DNA from: a virus
Length of the DNA: 64,000 bases
IMG/VR virus record: IMGVR_UViG_3300025151_003852
Coordinates: 1-64,000 of that record
Strand: one strand, 5' to 3'
Below, in pieces: positions 17,006 through 26,179 of the stretch. Every line of letters starts with the position of its first letter. Position 1 is the stretch's first letter. A program made the translations under genes and the position numbers. The notes under the pieces were generated by a model. The model did no database searches, was not told the origin of the DNA, and was given only the letters and a program-made list of their open reading frames with translations.

Positions 17006-18930
17006 AATTTCGTTAACCATGCTTTGCCGAAGTTTCTACGTCTTGCAAAAAAGATTTGTTCACAAAATCTTTCTAATGATTGTTCTTTATCTTCTGGGAA
17101 GTCAAACTCATACTCTGCTGGAGTTTCTAACTCACATTGATCTTGTAAGTATCCAGATATATCATGTTCAAATTGAATGTTTAATGGATACTCTGCTTTA
17201 TCTTCAAAGTTAATTAAGAATTTACGTTGAAACAACATCAAGTCTTGGAACAATTCATGTGATAATAAATCACCATATCTTTCTTTAACAAATCTTTCGA
17301 TCATATCGAATACTTGTTTGTGTTTGCCTTGTCCCTGAAGATTGATAACTGTGCTATGAATTAAGTTCCAACCATGTATCTCCATACCTTGTATCGGTTC
17401 GTGGTCTATCTTACCATTCTCTGTCCAATTAAAGTAATGTTCTTTGATTCGTTCCATTTCTGAATTTAACCAAGGATCATCTTTAATAAATTCTAACAAG
17501 TTATCATAGAAATCTTCATATTGTATGCCATGTTTCTTTTCTAATACTCTGCTGATATAGTTAGTCATGCCATTAATGTGAAACGTATTCATAAACCAAC
17601 TAAACAACTGTGCTTCGATCATTTGATCTCTTGGCAAGTCTCTTGTTGAAGTAATAACTTCAATACCCTCTTTTACTTCATGTTCATTGTAAGTACCAAC
17701 TAAGTAATCATAAACAACTCTGCCTTCCATCTTAAACATTTTCTTTTGTGTCAAATTCATTTCTGCGTTTTCAAGCAACTGTGCTTGATAGACAGTAATA
17801 CCTGTATGATTTCCTGATCTATACAGTTCATAGAAGTTGTTTTTCCATGACCTCAGAGTCTCTCCGGGAAGGCCTAAGATAAGTTCTGTGTAAAGAGGTA
17901 TATTATGTTCTTCACACAAGTCAAATACTTGTTCTATTTTATTAATTTCTAAGTTCTTACGTTTGATGATGTCTAGTACACCTTCATCCATTGATTGCAC
18001 TGATAAGTTCAGACCCATTTTAGATCCTCCCTCATATATCAATTTTTTAACAATGTCAACTACTTCTTGCTTTTGATTCTTTGCCCATGCAATTGTATAT
18101 GCTTTGGGGTTGTCATATTCTTTTTGTACTGCAATAAGTTTTTCTGCGATTTGCATATCACGTTCAGGGAACATACCAAAGTTTGCATCTGCTAATGAGA
18201 TAAAGTCACAACCGTTTTTGCCGACCCACTCTAGTTCGTCATACACTCTATTGAGACAGAACTTTTTAACTTTGTTATATGTTAAACTACCCCAGTCACA
18301 AAATGTACATTGATATGGGCAACCTCTGTTTGTTTCAAGTGTGACATTCCATCTTACTTCTGGATGCTTTGCCATCAAATCTTTAAACACATCTGTTAAA
18401 TATGGACTTGGTATTTCATCTAACTCATTAATACGTTCTGGTTCTCCTGTTCTAACAGTTTTACCATCTACATTAATAAGTAAGCCCGGTATATGTGTAA
18501 AGTCTGGTTTATCGTTTTTTAATTCTTCTAAGATTGCTTTTGCTGAACGTTCTCCCTCTTGTACTACGACAACATCTATGTAGGGGAACTTTTCAAAGAA
18601 GTCTGGATCAGTTACTGGGGGTTCAGGACCACCTGCAAAAATAAAGATGTCTGGATTTGATAGTTTAAGTTCTCTTCCTAGTACATGATTATATGCACGA
18701 TTCCAAATGTATGTTGAAAAGCCTACGATATCACTATCTGCTAAAGTGTCAATTGCTTCTTCAATAGGATCTCTACGCCATATAAACTCACCTAGTTTAT
18801 AGTGCTGATTAATAGAGTCAAATTGATTCACGTAACTCCAAACAATACCCGGTGAGTACGGCAAATAATACGCATTATACTCTTTGGGCCCTTGTTGAAA
18901 GTTAGGGTTGACAAATGAAACTTTTTTCAT
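17002..18930 (-). CDS. B12-binding-domain radical SAM protein (642 residues)
   Basis: The N-terminal cobalamin-binding-like Rossmann domain (about 1-170) has S-P-G-I-V-W-S-Y-V, I-V-G-F-S-T-Y, F-A-G-G-P-E and V-V-Q-E-G-E. The radical SAM core has C-P-Y-Q-C-T-F-C-D-W-G with Cys204, Cys208 and Cys211, then L-S-V-Q-S-M-D and L-I-L-G-L-P-G-E typical of the class. The C-terminal 200 residues are helical and unassigned. Likely a methylase or C-C bond-forming enzyme on a substrate not evident here. It is distinct from the 783-residue enzyme and lacks its long tail. It starts in an ATGA overlap with the SGNH gene upstream. Confidence 0.88.
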   Translation of the reverse strand: MKKVSFVNPNFQQGPKEYNAYYLPYSPGIVWSYVNQFDSINQHYKLGEFIWRRDPIEEAIDTLADSDIVGFSTYIWNRAYNHVLGRELKLSNPDIFIFAGGPEPPVTDPDFFEKFPYIDVVVVQEGERSAKAILEELKNDKPDFTHIPGLLINVDGKTVRTGEPERINELDEIPSPYLTDVFKDLMAKHPEVRWNVTLETNRGCPYQCTFCDWGSLTYNKVKKFCLNRVYDELEWVGKNGCDFISLADANFGMFPERDMQIAEKLIAVQKEYDNPKAYTIAWAKNQKQEVVDIVKKLIYEGGSKMGLNLSVQSMDEGVLDIIKRKNLEINKIEQVFDLCEEHNIPLYTELILGLPGETLRSWKNNFYELYRSGNHTGITVYQAQLLENAEMNLTQKKMFKMEGRVVYDYLVGTYNEHEVKEGIEVITSTRDLPRDQMIEAQLFSWFMNTFHINGMTNYISRVLEKKHGIQYEDFYDNLLEFIKDDPWLNSEMERIKEHYFNWTENGKIDHEPIQGMEIHGWNLIHSTVINLQGQGKHKQVFDMIERFVKERYGDLLSHELFQDLMLFQRKFLINFEDKAEYPLNIQFEHDISGYLQDQCELETPAEYEFDFPEDKEQSLERFCEQIFFARRRNFGKAWLTKL

Positions 18931-19895
18931 GGCAGTAGAGTTGAATTACCTGTATAATTTTTCTTTTTAATAAATTTTGCTAACTCGTCAGCAATAACTC
19001 TATAACCTTTAATAGTAGGATGTGCTCCGTCATCATTAGTAAGATACTCTGAATGTGTACTTAAGTTTCTTGGATTGTATATTTCGTTATATCCTCCCCA
19101 ATGTACACTTGCTGGCTTAGGTATCAAACCATCTAAGTCTACTAACTTTTCCATAAACGCACCGTACTCGACATCCTTATCATTATGTATATAACACGAC
19201 CAATCAAACTGTGATGCTAGAGGGCCTGAATATTCTACTAACCAATTGAGTACTCCTTCAAATGCATTGTGCTGTTCATTTGAGTTCATGCGTTGATTGA
19301 ATGAGTTGGCTAAAACAATTTGAAAGTTGTGTGCTTTAGCCCATGATTGTAAATTTAATAATGCTATCATTGTCGTACATGCTACAAACTGTTCGCTCCA
19401 TAATTCACGTGCATAACAATTCCAAAACCCACTATCTCCAGATGTAGTTTCTATTGGCCAAGCAGTACGCCATTTTTCATGTCTAAAGTGACCTTTGTTG
19501 TATCCATCTGGTTCTTGGAATCCAAAGTGATCCATTGGTCTTGTTTGAAAGACATCAAATCTTTCAAACCCAGTCAACATAAGAATTACAAGACCTTCAG
19601 CCTCAGTAAAATCATAATTATTAGCAAAGTGTAGTTGATTGACGGCACCCTGATTACCAATACCTTTGATTCCCAAGTTTATAGATTTGTACTCAGGAAA
19701 ATGATATTTTGTCAGTTGATTAACCCAACTGTTTTCTAACTCATGCTCACGTAAATAATAGTCTGTATCAGGCTGTCCTTTTTGACCAGGTCTAATCTGT
19801 GTTCGACCGTTGTGTGCGTCAACTACATCTTGAGGATAACCACCTTCGCCTTGGGTCCATGAACACCCAAGTCCTATTAAATACTTTTGAGTCAT
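18927..19895 (-). CDS. SGNH/GDSL-like hydrolase (third of three)
   Basis: 322 residues. Block I is L-G-C-S-W-T-Q-G-E-G-G with Ser12. G-I-K-G-I-G-N-Q-G fits blocks II and III. Block V is N-D-D-G-A-H-P-T-I-K-G-Y with Asp288 or Asp287 and His290-292 region. A cytosolic hydrolase or acyltransferase is expected. The insertion between residues 120 and 250 is rich in Trp and Phe and probably forms the substrate cleft. It is coupled to the B12 radical SAM gene downstream by ATGA and directly follows the 61-residue gene (TAA-ATG). Confidence 0.8.
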   Translation of the reverse strand: MTQKYLIGLGCSWTQGEGGYPQDVVDAHNGRTQIRPGQKGQPDTDYYLREHELENSWVNQLTKYHFPEYKSINLGIKGIGNQGAVNQLHFANNYDFTEAEGLVILMLTGFERFDVFQTRPMDHFGFQEPDGYNKGHFRHEKWRTAWPIETTSGDSGFWNCYARELWSEQFVACTTMIALLNLQSWAKAHNFQIVLANSFNQRMNSNEQHNAFEGVLNWLVEYSGPLASQFDWSCYIHNDKDVEYGAFMEKLVDLDGLIPKPASVHWGGYNEIYNPRNLSTHSEYLTNDDGAHPTIKGYRVIADELAKFIKKKNYTGNSTLLP

Positions 19896-20081
19896 TTACT
19901 TTGCTTTCTTTTTAGTAGTCTTTTTCTTTTTAAAAGCGCCTTTAGCAGTCTTGTAGACTTTAGTGTATGCTTCATCTACGTCAGGTGTGCTAGGATCATC
20001 TGCTACATAACGTCCTCTAGCATCTCTATTTCTGACTGTAATCATGCCAAAAAACTTACTAATTTTATTCCACCAACTCAT
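19896..20081 (-). CDS. 61-residue Lys-rich phage protein
   Basis: ATG at 20081 is preceded by GGAG at good spacing; a longer in-frame version from 20093 would have its start inside that site, so I chose the shorter one. The protein is M-S-W-W-N-K with an amphipathic N-terminus, a D-A-R-G-R-Y middle and a very basic Lys/Thr tail. I recall similar short proteins in marine T4-like phages but no function. Confidence 0.65.
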   Translation of the reverse strand: MSWWNKISKFFGMITVRNRDARGRYVADDPSTPDVDEAYTKVYKTAKGAFKKKKTTKKKAK

Positions 20082-20109
20082 AATAATCTCCATATATGTG
20101 TTCTATCTC

Positions 20110-20117
20110 TATTTATT
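20110..20117 (-). promoter_or_regulatory. Late-promoter-like box AATAAATA
   Basis: AATAAATA is one mismatch from the T4-type late box. It sits in the 56-base gap before the 61-residue gene, 28 bases upstream of its ATG, with GGAG in between. It could restart transcription into the SGNH/radical SAM block. Confidence 0.45.
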
Positions 20118-20137
20118 CTACGCCGGATGTACGTAAA

Positions 20138-21490
20138 CTATTTCCAATGTCCTCTTATCCAATTTCTTCTAGCAGTAAGAGAAGACCATGTTACATTATC
20201 ACTTCCCCATATTTCTTCTAAACTTTCATCTACAGAAAAGAAATTTTGGTAACGATCCCATAGATCCTTGCCTACATAAAATGAGGTATTTCTATAAGGC
20301 ACAACTACTTCATTAAAAAATTCTAATGCCCAATGAAGTTCACTGCCTGTATTATCCATGTGATCAGGAGTTAAAACATCATCTAACTTTGATAATTTAT
20401 ATTGAAGAGGATCAGGTGAGTTTATGCCGATGTGATGCATTATAGATTCTATTGTTGTACCGCTACGCACAGTAGCCATATATCTAAACAGATTACGTTG
20501 TGTTTTTGCTTTTACACTTTCCCACAATTGTTTATAATCTTCAGGTGATTTATATATCTCTGATAAACGTTTTATGTTATTTACGATAGCATCGATACGT
20601 TTTTCATAATCGGGCCAATCATCAAAACCATAATCAAATAGTTCATCATAAAGTTCTATACCTTTTTCTTCTTCTAACCATCGATGATAACCAGGTGCGC
20701 CTACAACTAAAAATGGTTTATGTGCAAACAAGGGTTTACATGTTTTTTCTGACAAATAAAATTCACCTTCCTCTATTATACTTTCTGTTACAATATCGAT
20801 AACACCTCTATGATAACTATGGGGTAATGAATTTGGTCGAAAATTCCATCCAGAATTTAATTGAAAATCATGTTCTGCTGGATGCGGATCATGTAAAGGC
20901 ATAAGATAAGGAACATTTCCAATTTCTTCCCAATATTCAGGTTGCCAATCTTCTTGTTTTGGATATTCGACTGTAAATTTACGGTATGTAATTATACCTA
21001 AATCTTGTAGATTTTCACCGAATAATTTATTAACGGTATAACTTCTATAATAATCCGGTCTGTTGTTATAACATGTAAATAAAAGATCAGGCCAGTAGTC
21101 ATCACCAATCGGTGTTAAAGTTTTATCTTCTTGTAAGGGACAAAAATAAGCAAGAACAGTGTGATAATTAATTATGTCATAAGTTGAACATACTATTGGT
21201 ACTACATGATCAGGATAATCATATTGGTATTGTTTACATGATGTAAATGCATAGATTTTTCTTCCTGTTTTAGTACACCATTCTTCTAATTCAGATATTG
21301 CAATACCATATATACATTTAATATCTGCTTCACTGCCACTGGCTATAATAAATCCTGCAGGATCATGTTGTTCAATTATATCATTAAGATAATCTTTAAC
21401 TTGTTGGTGTCTTTGCCAAGTGGTATATGGATGACCTTGAACGTCAATTTCTGAAGTTTTGTTATTGTTTAGTATACACCACTTAGACAT
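20138..21490 (-). CDS. TEK-type glycosyltransferase-like protein (450 residues)
   Basis: The C-terminal half carries D-I-V-T-E-S, then Y-L-S-E-K-T-C-K-P-L-F-A-H-K-P-F-L-V-V-G, the same block as the 492-residue protein at 22456 and the fusion at 8829. F-T-C-Y-N-N-R-P-D-Y-Y-R precedes it at the position of N-x-R-x-x-H-R in the relatives. The T-E and S-E-K pattern recalls the donor-binding segment of GT10 fucosyltransferases, so a nucleotide-sugar transferase is inferred. The N-terminal half is divergent and unassigned. I took ATG 21490 rather than GTG 21499, the former overlapping the epimerase end by eight bases. Next to a GDP-sugar epimerase, it is a candidate to use GDP-L-galactose. Confidence 0.6.
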   Translation of the reverse strand: MSKWCILNNNKTSEIDVQGHPYTTWQRHQQVKDYLNDIIEQHDPAGFIIASGSEADIKCIYGIAISELEEWCTKTGRKIYAFTSCKQYQYDYPDHVVPIVCSTYDIINYHTVLAYFCPLQEDKTLTPIGDDYWPDLLFTCYNNRPDYYRSYTVNKLFGENLQDLGIITYRKFTVEYPKQEDWQPEYWEEIGNVPYLMPLHDPHPAEHDFQLNSGWNFRPNSLPHSYHRGVIDIVTESIIEEGEFYLSEKTCKPLFAHKPFLVVGAPGYHRWLEEEKGIELYDELFDYGFDDWPDYEKRIDAIVNNIKRLSEIYKSPEDYKQLWESVKAKTQRNLFRYMATVRSGTTIESIMHHIGINSPDPLQYKLSKLDDVLTPDHMDNTGSELHWALEFFNEVVVPYRNTSFYVGKDLWDRYQNFFSVDESLEEIWGSDNVTWSSLTARRNWIRGHWK

Positions 21491-22463
21491 CTTCCACACC
21501 GGATTCGATCTGTCCGCAAATCCAGTTATAAGTTTTTTCTATACCTGTTTCTAAATCTTCATCTGGGGCCCAATCGATTTTTTCTTTAATTAAAGTATTA
21601 TCAGATGTACGACCCATAACACCTCGAGGTCCATCGATATTTTTAATTGTAACTCTTTTGTTTGATATCTCTGCGATAAGGTGTACTAATTCATTAATAG
21701 ATATTTTACGTGTGCTACCCAAGTTTACAGGCTCTTTAAGGTCACTTTCCATAATGCGTTGTATACCTTCGACACATTCGTCAATGAATAAGAATGAACG
21801 TGTTTGATTTCCCGGACCCCATACTTCAATAACACCATCGTTTTCAGCCATAGCAACTTTTCGACATAAGGCAGCCGGTGCTTTTTCTTTCCCGTTGTTC
21901 CAAGAACCTTGGGGACCAAAGATGTTGTGAAATCTTGCAATCTTCACATTCATATTATAACATCTTCCGTATGCTAAGTAAAGCCTTTCTGAAAATAATT
22001 TTTCCCAACCGTAATCTGAGTCAGGGTTTGCAGGATATGCTGTGTGTTCTGCTAAGTCTGGATTGTCAGGGTCTAATTGATTGTGTTCTGGATACATACA
22101 TGCACTTGAACTATAAAAGATTTTTTCTACTCCTTTTCTACGAGCAGATTCTAACACATTAAGATTAATCGTAGCAGAGTTGTGCATGATATCTGCATCA
22201 TTTTCTCCTACAAATATATAGCCTGCGCCTCCCATATCTGCGGCTAATTGATATACTTCATCAAAATCATGTGATTCAAAAAGTAAATCGACAAAAGGTG
22301 CATCACGCAAATCTTGTTTATAAAATTCATTGCATCTAGTATCTTCATATAAAGGATACTTAAGATCAACACCTATGACTGTATGACCTTGTGCTTTTAA
22401 ATCGTTGACTAAATGTGTGCCGATGAATCCACCTGCTCCACATACTAATATTGTTTTATTCAA
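21483..22463 (-). CDS. GDP-mannose 3,5-epimerase-like SDR enzyme
   Basis: 326 residues, full length for extended SDR sugar epimerases. NAD site G-A-G-G-F-I-G at 9-15; L-A-A-D-M-G-G-A-G-Y-I at 73-83; S-S-S-A-C-M-Y-P-E with Cys122; Y-G-W-E-K with Tyr151 and Lys155; R-F-H-N-I-F-G-P; G-K-E-K-A-P-A-A-L-C-R-K with Lys194; Q-T-R-S-F-L-F-I-D-E-C-V-E-G. The Cys and Lys correspond to the acid/base pair of plant GDP-mannose 3,5-epimerase, so GDP-L-galactose (or the 5-epimer) is the expected product. The start is TTG at 22463 with GGAG eight bases before; the nearby ATG is out of frame. Flanked by two related glycosyltransferase-like genes. Confidence 0.9.
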   Translation of the reverse strand: MNKTILVCGAGGFIGTHLVNDLKAQGHTVIGVDLKYPLYEDTRCNEFYKQDLRDAPFVDLLFESHDFDEVYQLAADMGGAGYIFVGENDADIMHNSATINLNVLESARRKGVEKIFYSSSACMYPEHNQLDPDNPDLAEHTAYPANPDSDYGWEKLFSERLYLAYGRCYNMNVKIARFHNIFGPQGSWNNGKEKAPAALCRKVAMAENDGVIEVWGPGNQTRSFLFIDECVEGIQRIMESDLKEPVNLGSTRKISINELVHLIAEISNKRVTIKNIDGPRGVMGRTSDNTLIKEKIDWAPDEDLETGIEKTYNWICGQIESGVEDV

Positions 22464-23934
22464 AATGACATCTCCTGTCTGTAGTACACCAATGGGTGTA
22501 GTCTTGGTTAAAGTTATTTGTTATGTGTTCATATATGTTATTTACTACTGTTAAAGATCCTGGATCCTTAAACATTTGATAATTATGTTCTATAATAGGT
22601 TTGACTCTACGTTTAAAATCTAAAATTTGATCTGGAGTCCAAGATGCAATTTCTTGTAATACTTTTTCTATAGCAATAAAACGTTTACTTGGTTCTTCAA
22701 TTGTGTCGTATTCTTCACTCCAAAAATTTCCAAATGTTTTAAAGCCTAAATCTCTTAGCCCTTGTAGAGAACCTGCTACCCCTACGATAATAAACGGATG
22801 CTTATTGTACATAGGCTTGAATGATTTTTCTGTCAAAGTACATTCTTCTACATTAAAGTTTGTTTCTGTAATTAAAGACACTAATGTTTGTTTATAATAA
22901 GGTTGTGTGTATCCATAATCTTCACACATTCTATTAATATCTTTTTCTCCGTCTATGTCTAATGGACAACGTTCAGCAAATCTTTGTGCTACTTCTTCTG
23001 GTATGTCGAGTTCTAAGCAATCATATAATCGTATGTGATCACCACTACGTTGATTGTTTATCTCCTCAACCACATTGTGATGTTGCATTTCACCATCTAC
23101 TTTAGCAAAACTCATAAGTGATCGTTCAATTAAGTTGTTCTTCTCTAATATTAATGCTAAACTAGTTCTGTGTTTTCTAAATCGTCTGTTCCAAGTTAAA
23201 AACAATTTATCAGGAACATATGAATCGTCATAAGGTACTTCTCTATACTGTGATATATCTTCTCCGTGATGCGTTGGATTATCTCTTTGCATTTCAGTAT
23301 AAAAATTATAAAAAATTTCACGTGATGACGCATACGGAATCACATGCATTCTATGCTCTCTGTCATCTTCTATGCGATGTCTTTTACAAAACTTTTCATA
23401 AACTATACTTGCATTTACAGTACCTGTCAAGTATATAATTTTATACATGGGTAGTTGATGTCCACTATGAAAGTACGAAAACATTGCATGTAGTTCTGTA
23501 TCTGACATAAATGCTTCTACACTATGATCGATTAATATATAACCGTTTTTTGTAGAAACCATATGTATCAACCATTGAGGCATATGTGAGAATTCTAATA
23601 CACCTGAATCTTTAATAAAATATGATGAAAAAGGTATTCTCCATGTCATAGAAAAAGGGTAAATGAACGGAGTCATTGCATCTGCTTCGATACCTTGCAC
23701 TGGCGTCAACTCAAACTTATCTTTTGCTTTAGAAAACTGTTTATTCCAAACATCATCAGACCAAAAGTGGCGTGATTCCATGTTTGGATTTGTGCCTTCT
23801 GCTTCAGCAGACATAGTTAGAATGTTTGGTAGTTCAGTATTCCATACGGGACCTTTGGGGCCGAACCAACTATAGACAATTTTTACTTTGTCATCTTGGC
23901 TATGCGATATGACTGATCGGAATTTTTCGTTCAC
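22456..23934 (-). CDS. TEK-type glycosyltransferase-like protein (492 residues)
   Basis: The start is uncertain: GTG at 23934 has GGGGAG ten bases upstream; an earlier GTG at 23985 would overlap the radical SAM gene by 86 bases. L-F-L-T-W-N-R-R-F-R-K-H-R lies near residue 250, followed by L-I-T-E-T-N-F, L-T-E-K-S-F-K-P-M-Y and P-F-I-I-V-G, then G-F-K-T-F-G-N-F-W-S-E-E-Y-D. The block is shared with the proteins at 8829 and 20138. The pattern is consistent with a nucleotide-sugar-dependent transferase; the reaction is not proven. It is translationally linked to the epimerase. Confidence 0.6.
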   Translation of the reverse strand: MNEKFRSVISHSQDDKVKIVYSWFGPKGPVWNTELPNILTMSAEAEGTNPNMESRHFWSDDVWNKQFSKAKDKFELTPVQGIEADAMTPFIYPFSMTWRIPFSSYFIKDSGVLEFSHMPQWLIHMVSTKNGYILIDHSVEAFMSDTELHAMFSYFHSGHQLPMYKIIYLTGTVNASIVYEKFCKRHRIEDDREHRMHVIPYASSREIFYNFYTEMQRDNPTHHGEDISQYREVPYDDSYVPDKLFLTWNRRFRKHRTSLALILEKNNLIERSLMSFAKVDGEMQHHNVVEEINNQRSGDHIRLYDCLELDIPEEVAQRFAERCPLDIDGEKDINRMCEDYGYTQPYYKQTLVSLITETNFNVEECTLTEKSFKPMYNKHPFIIVGVAGSLQGLRDLGFKTFGNFWSEEYDTIEEPSKRFIAIEKVLQEIASWTPDQILDFKRRVKPIIEHNYQMFKDPGSLTVVNNIYEHITNNFNQDYTHWCTTDRRCHFE

Positions 23935-24913
23935 TTTTAACGGTCTCCCCTGTCCATTGTTTAGGTATAATAATATCTGTACCACACATACACATTTCTT
24001 TGTAGCATGTAATTTCTTTAGGACCTATATTTTTAATGTCTTCTAATATATGTCCTACATCTCCGCCCATACCACAACTTGCTAAACTCATTGTACCTAC
24101 AGGATTAATAAAAATACAATCGCCTACATTGCATTTCCAACCACTAAAGAAGTTCTGACTATTTACTATGATATCATTTGCGTTACATACTTGCTCTGTG
24201 CCATCATCATAACGATTGTATGATACAGTCATCTCTGTTCTTTTGTTTGGCTTAGGAACACTTTGATGTGTTTCTATGTTATGTTCTTCAATAAACTTTA
24301 CTTTATCTGGATCACTATACTTCCATGGACCAGTTACATGTGACAGTTCATCATAGAGAGGTGTCCATTCTAAAAAGTAATTAGGCATTACTTCTTTTAA
24401 TTCGTTACCGAACTCAACACACTCCCAAAATCTTTCTTCGTGTAATAATATTTTTGTACTTAAGTAGTTAACGTTCTCACATAACCATAGTGAGTTTTCT
24501 TTGTATCTGTCTTTGTTTACTTGTTCTATGTGTAGACTAGCAACAATGTCATCAAATAGATATGCATGTTTCTGCCACCATTTCAAAGGTCTTGACAAAT
24601 TTGTATTAACTGCTAAAGTAGCATATGGTAGATTTTCATATAACCATTCACAGATAGGAATAAAGTTACGCCATGCTGTTGGCTCTCCACCAGAGAAAAA
24701 GAATTTAAAGTTTTTGTACCCTGCTTTCTTATAACGTTTAACTATTTCATCTAGGTTGTTGATGTAAACGTCTAAGTTTCCGTTGTTAGGATTATCGCCC
24801 GCCCAGTTACCTGGATTACAATAACTACAACTGAAGTTGCAAAAGTTATTGACCTGCCATGTTATTGCTAAGTATGGCTCAGGTGCAAATACTTCTCTTA
24901 ACTCTCTGCCCAC
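23900..24913 (-). CDS. Radical SAM protein with C-terminal cysteine cluster
   Basis: 337 residues. Radical SAM motif C-N-F-S-C-S-Y-C gives Cys25, Cys29 and Cys32; F-F-S-G-G-E-P-T follows at about 72. Several Cys in the last 90 residues (W-K-C-N-V-G-D-C, A-S-C-G-M-G-G, C-Y-K-E-M-C-M-C-G) could bind an auxiliary iron-sulfur cluster, as in SPASM/twitch enzymes that modify peptides or small molecules. This differs from its four neighbours, where the extra Cys are N-terminal. GTG start at 24913 with AAGGAAG upstream, overlapping the previous gene by 16 bases. Confidence 0.85.
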   Translation of the reverse strand: MGRELREVFAPEPYLAITWQVNNFCNFSCSYCNPGNWAGDNPNNGNLDVYINNLDEIVKRYKKAGYKNFKFFFSGGEPTAWRNFIPICEWLYENLPYATLAVNTNLSRPLKWWQKHAYLFDDIVASLHIEQVNKDRYKENSLWLCENVNYLSTKILLHEERFWECVEFGNELKEVMPNYFLEWTPLYDELSHVTGPWKYSDPDKVKFIEEHNIETHQSVPKPNKRTEMTVSYNRYDDGTEQVCNANDIIVNSQNFFSGWKCNVGDCIFINPVGTMSLASCGMGGDVGHILEDIKNIGPKEITCYKEMCMCGTDIIIPKQWTGETVKSERKIPISHIA

Positions 24914-26178
24914 TCGTATACTTCCTTGATTTCTGGTACGATGTCTTCAAACTTTTCATCTCTATATTCATCTAGTTCGTCATTGAACTTTTTGAACTCT
25001 AGTATTCCACCTTTGTTTTCATCACCTACTGTTAAGTTATAGATGATCATTTTAAAGCCATTGTAAATGTCTACATTGTCTTTATGTTTCTCCTGATATA
25101 CACGATACAGTTCTGCTAGTCTGCGTTTAACACTTTGTGGTAAGATCATTACGTTAGCATACCACGGGTTAGTCGCAAGATTGAATCTTGGCGAAGAGTA
25201 TTCAACATCAATAAAGCCATTGTCAACCATGTAATCCCAGAAGTCAGGAAAATCAAAGATGTTCCAAATGGATATCGTGGGAGTTATTTGAAATTGAGCA
25301 TGTGGAACCTGCTCTTTGACCTCTCTGATATTCCTGACAATTTTTTCCCAATCGGTACCTGAACGAATACACTCTGCGACTTCGCCATGTGCATCTAAAC
25401 TCGCCCAAATCTTCAATTGCGGAAACTTTTTCCAATACGCAATCAAGTCAACATTTTTCTTATAATTAAGTGTTGAAAAGTTTGTCGTATAGGTTAATTC
25501 TACTTGATCTGTTAGATCGTTTTCGATCCAATAATCTAAACACTCATAATGCTCTGGAGTAATAACAATCTCTCCACCAGCAAAATAAACTTCGGTAACG
25601 TCATCTAAGTAAGGCTTAAGTTTTGACATCAATGTCATTTCATCATTGTTACTGATAACAATTTTACCTTTATTCTTAGGGAAGTACTCATCGAATACTT
25701 CTTGTCCACGTTCATTTAAAAACTCTTGTGACCATAGTGATGAACATGAAGGACCGCATGATCTACATTTCATATTACATATATTACTAAAACGAATATC
25801 CATATACTTCATCTGAAACTCTTTCAGTGATCCGTCATCGTTAGTAACATCTGCTATGTAATCAACATAATCAAGTCCTTTACGTTTGTTGTGCGACTGT
25901 CTCATAGTCCACTCGCCCATTAACTCTAAGTCATAACAACGTTTACATTCTGCTACAGGTTCGTCACGCATCATTTTAGAACGCAAATCATTATACTTGT
26001 CAGAATTCATCATCTGTATAATTGATTCATCGTCTCTGAGTTCTGCTGTAGGCAACTCACTGTCTGCGACACAGCAAGGCATCACACGTTTGTCTGGCCA
26101 TGCATGAAAATGTACCCAAGGTAAAACACAAAAATGCTTACCGTTTTCGACTAGATTCTTTACTACGATCTTTTCCAT
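24898..26178 (-). CDS. Radical SAM protein with N-terminal twitch/SPASM-like cluster (426 residues)
   Basis: The N-terminus has H-F-C-V-L-P-W-V-H, then P-C-C at 34-36 and C-K-R-C at 78-81, an auxiliary cluster module placed before the core. The radical SAM core follows with C-N-M-K-C-R-S-C (Cys134, Cys138, Cys141) and Y-F-A-G-G-E at about 195. The same architecture recurs in the next three radical SAM genes, showing local duplication and divergence. Such enzymes act on peptides or sugars; the substrate is unknown. The gene starts one base after the stop of the beta-barrel gene. Confidence 0.9.
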   Translation of the reverse strand: MEKIVVKNLVENGKHFCVLPWVHFHAWPDKRVMPCCVADSELPTAELRDDESIIQMMNSDKYNDLRSKMMRDEPVAECKRCYDLELMGEWTMRQSHNKRKGLDYVDYIADVTNDDGSLKEFQMKYMDIRFSNICNMKCRSCGPSCSSLWSQEFLNERGQEVFDEYFPKNKGKIVISNNDEMTLMSKLKPYLDDVTEVYFAGGEIVITPEHYECLDYWIENDLTDQVELTYTTNFSTLNYKKNVDLIAYWKKFPQLKIWASLDAHGEVAECIRSGTDWEKIVRNIREVKEQVPHAQFQITPTISIWNIFDFPDFWDYMVDNGFIDVEYSSPRFNLATNPWYANVMILPQSVKRRLAELYRVYQEKHKDNVDIYNGFKMIIYNLTVGDENKGGILEFKKFNDELDEYRDEKFEDIVPEIKEVYEWAES

Positions 26179-26179
26179 A

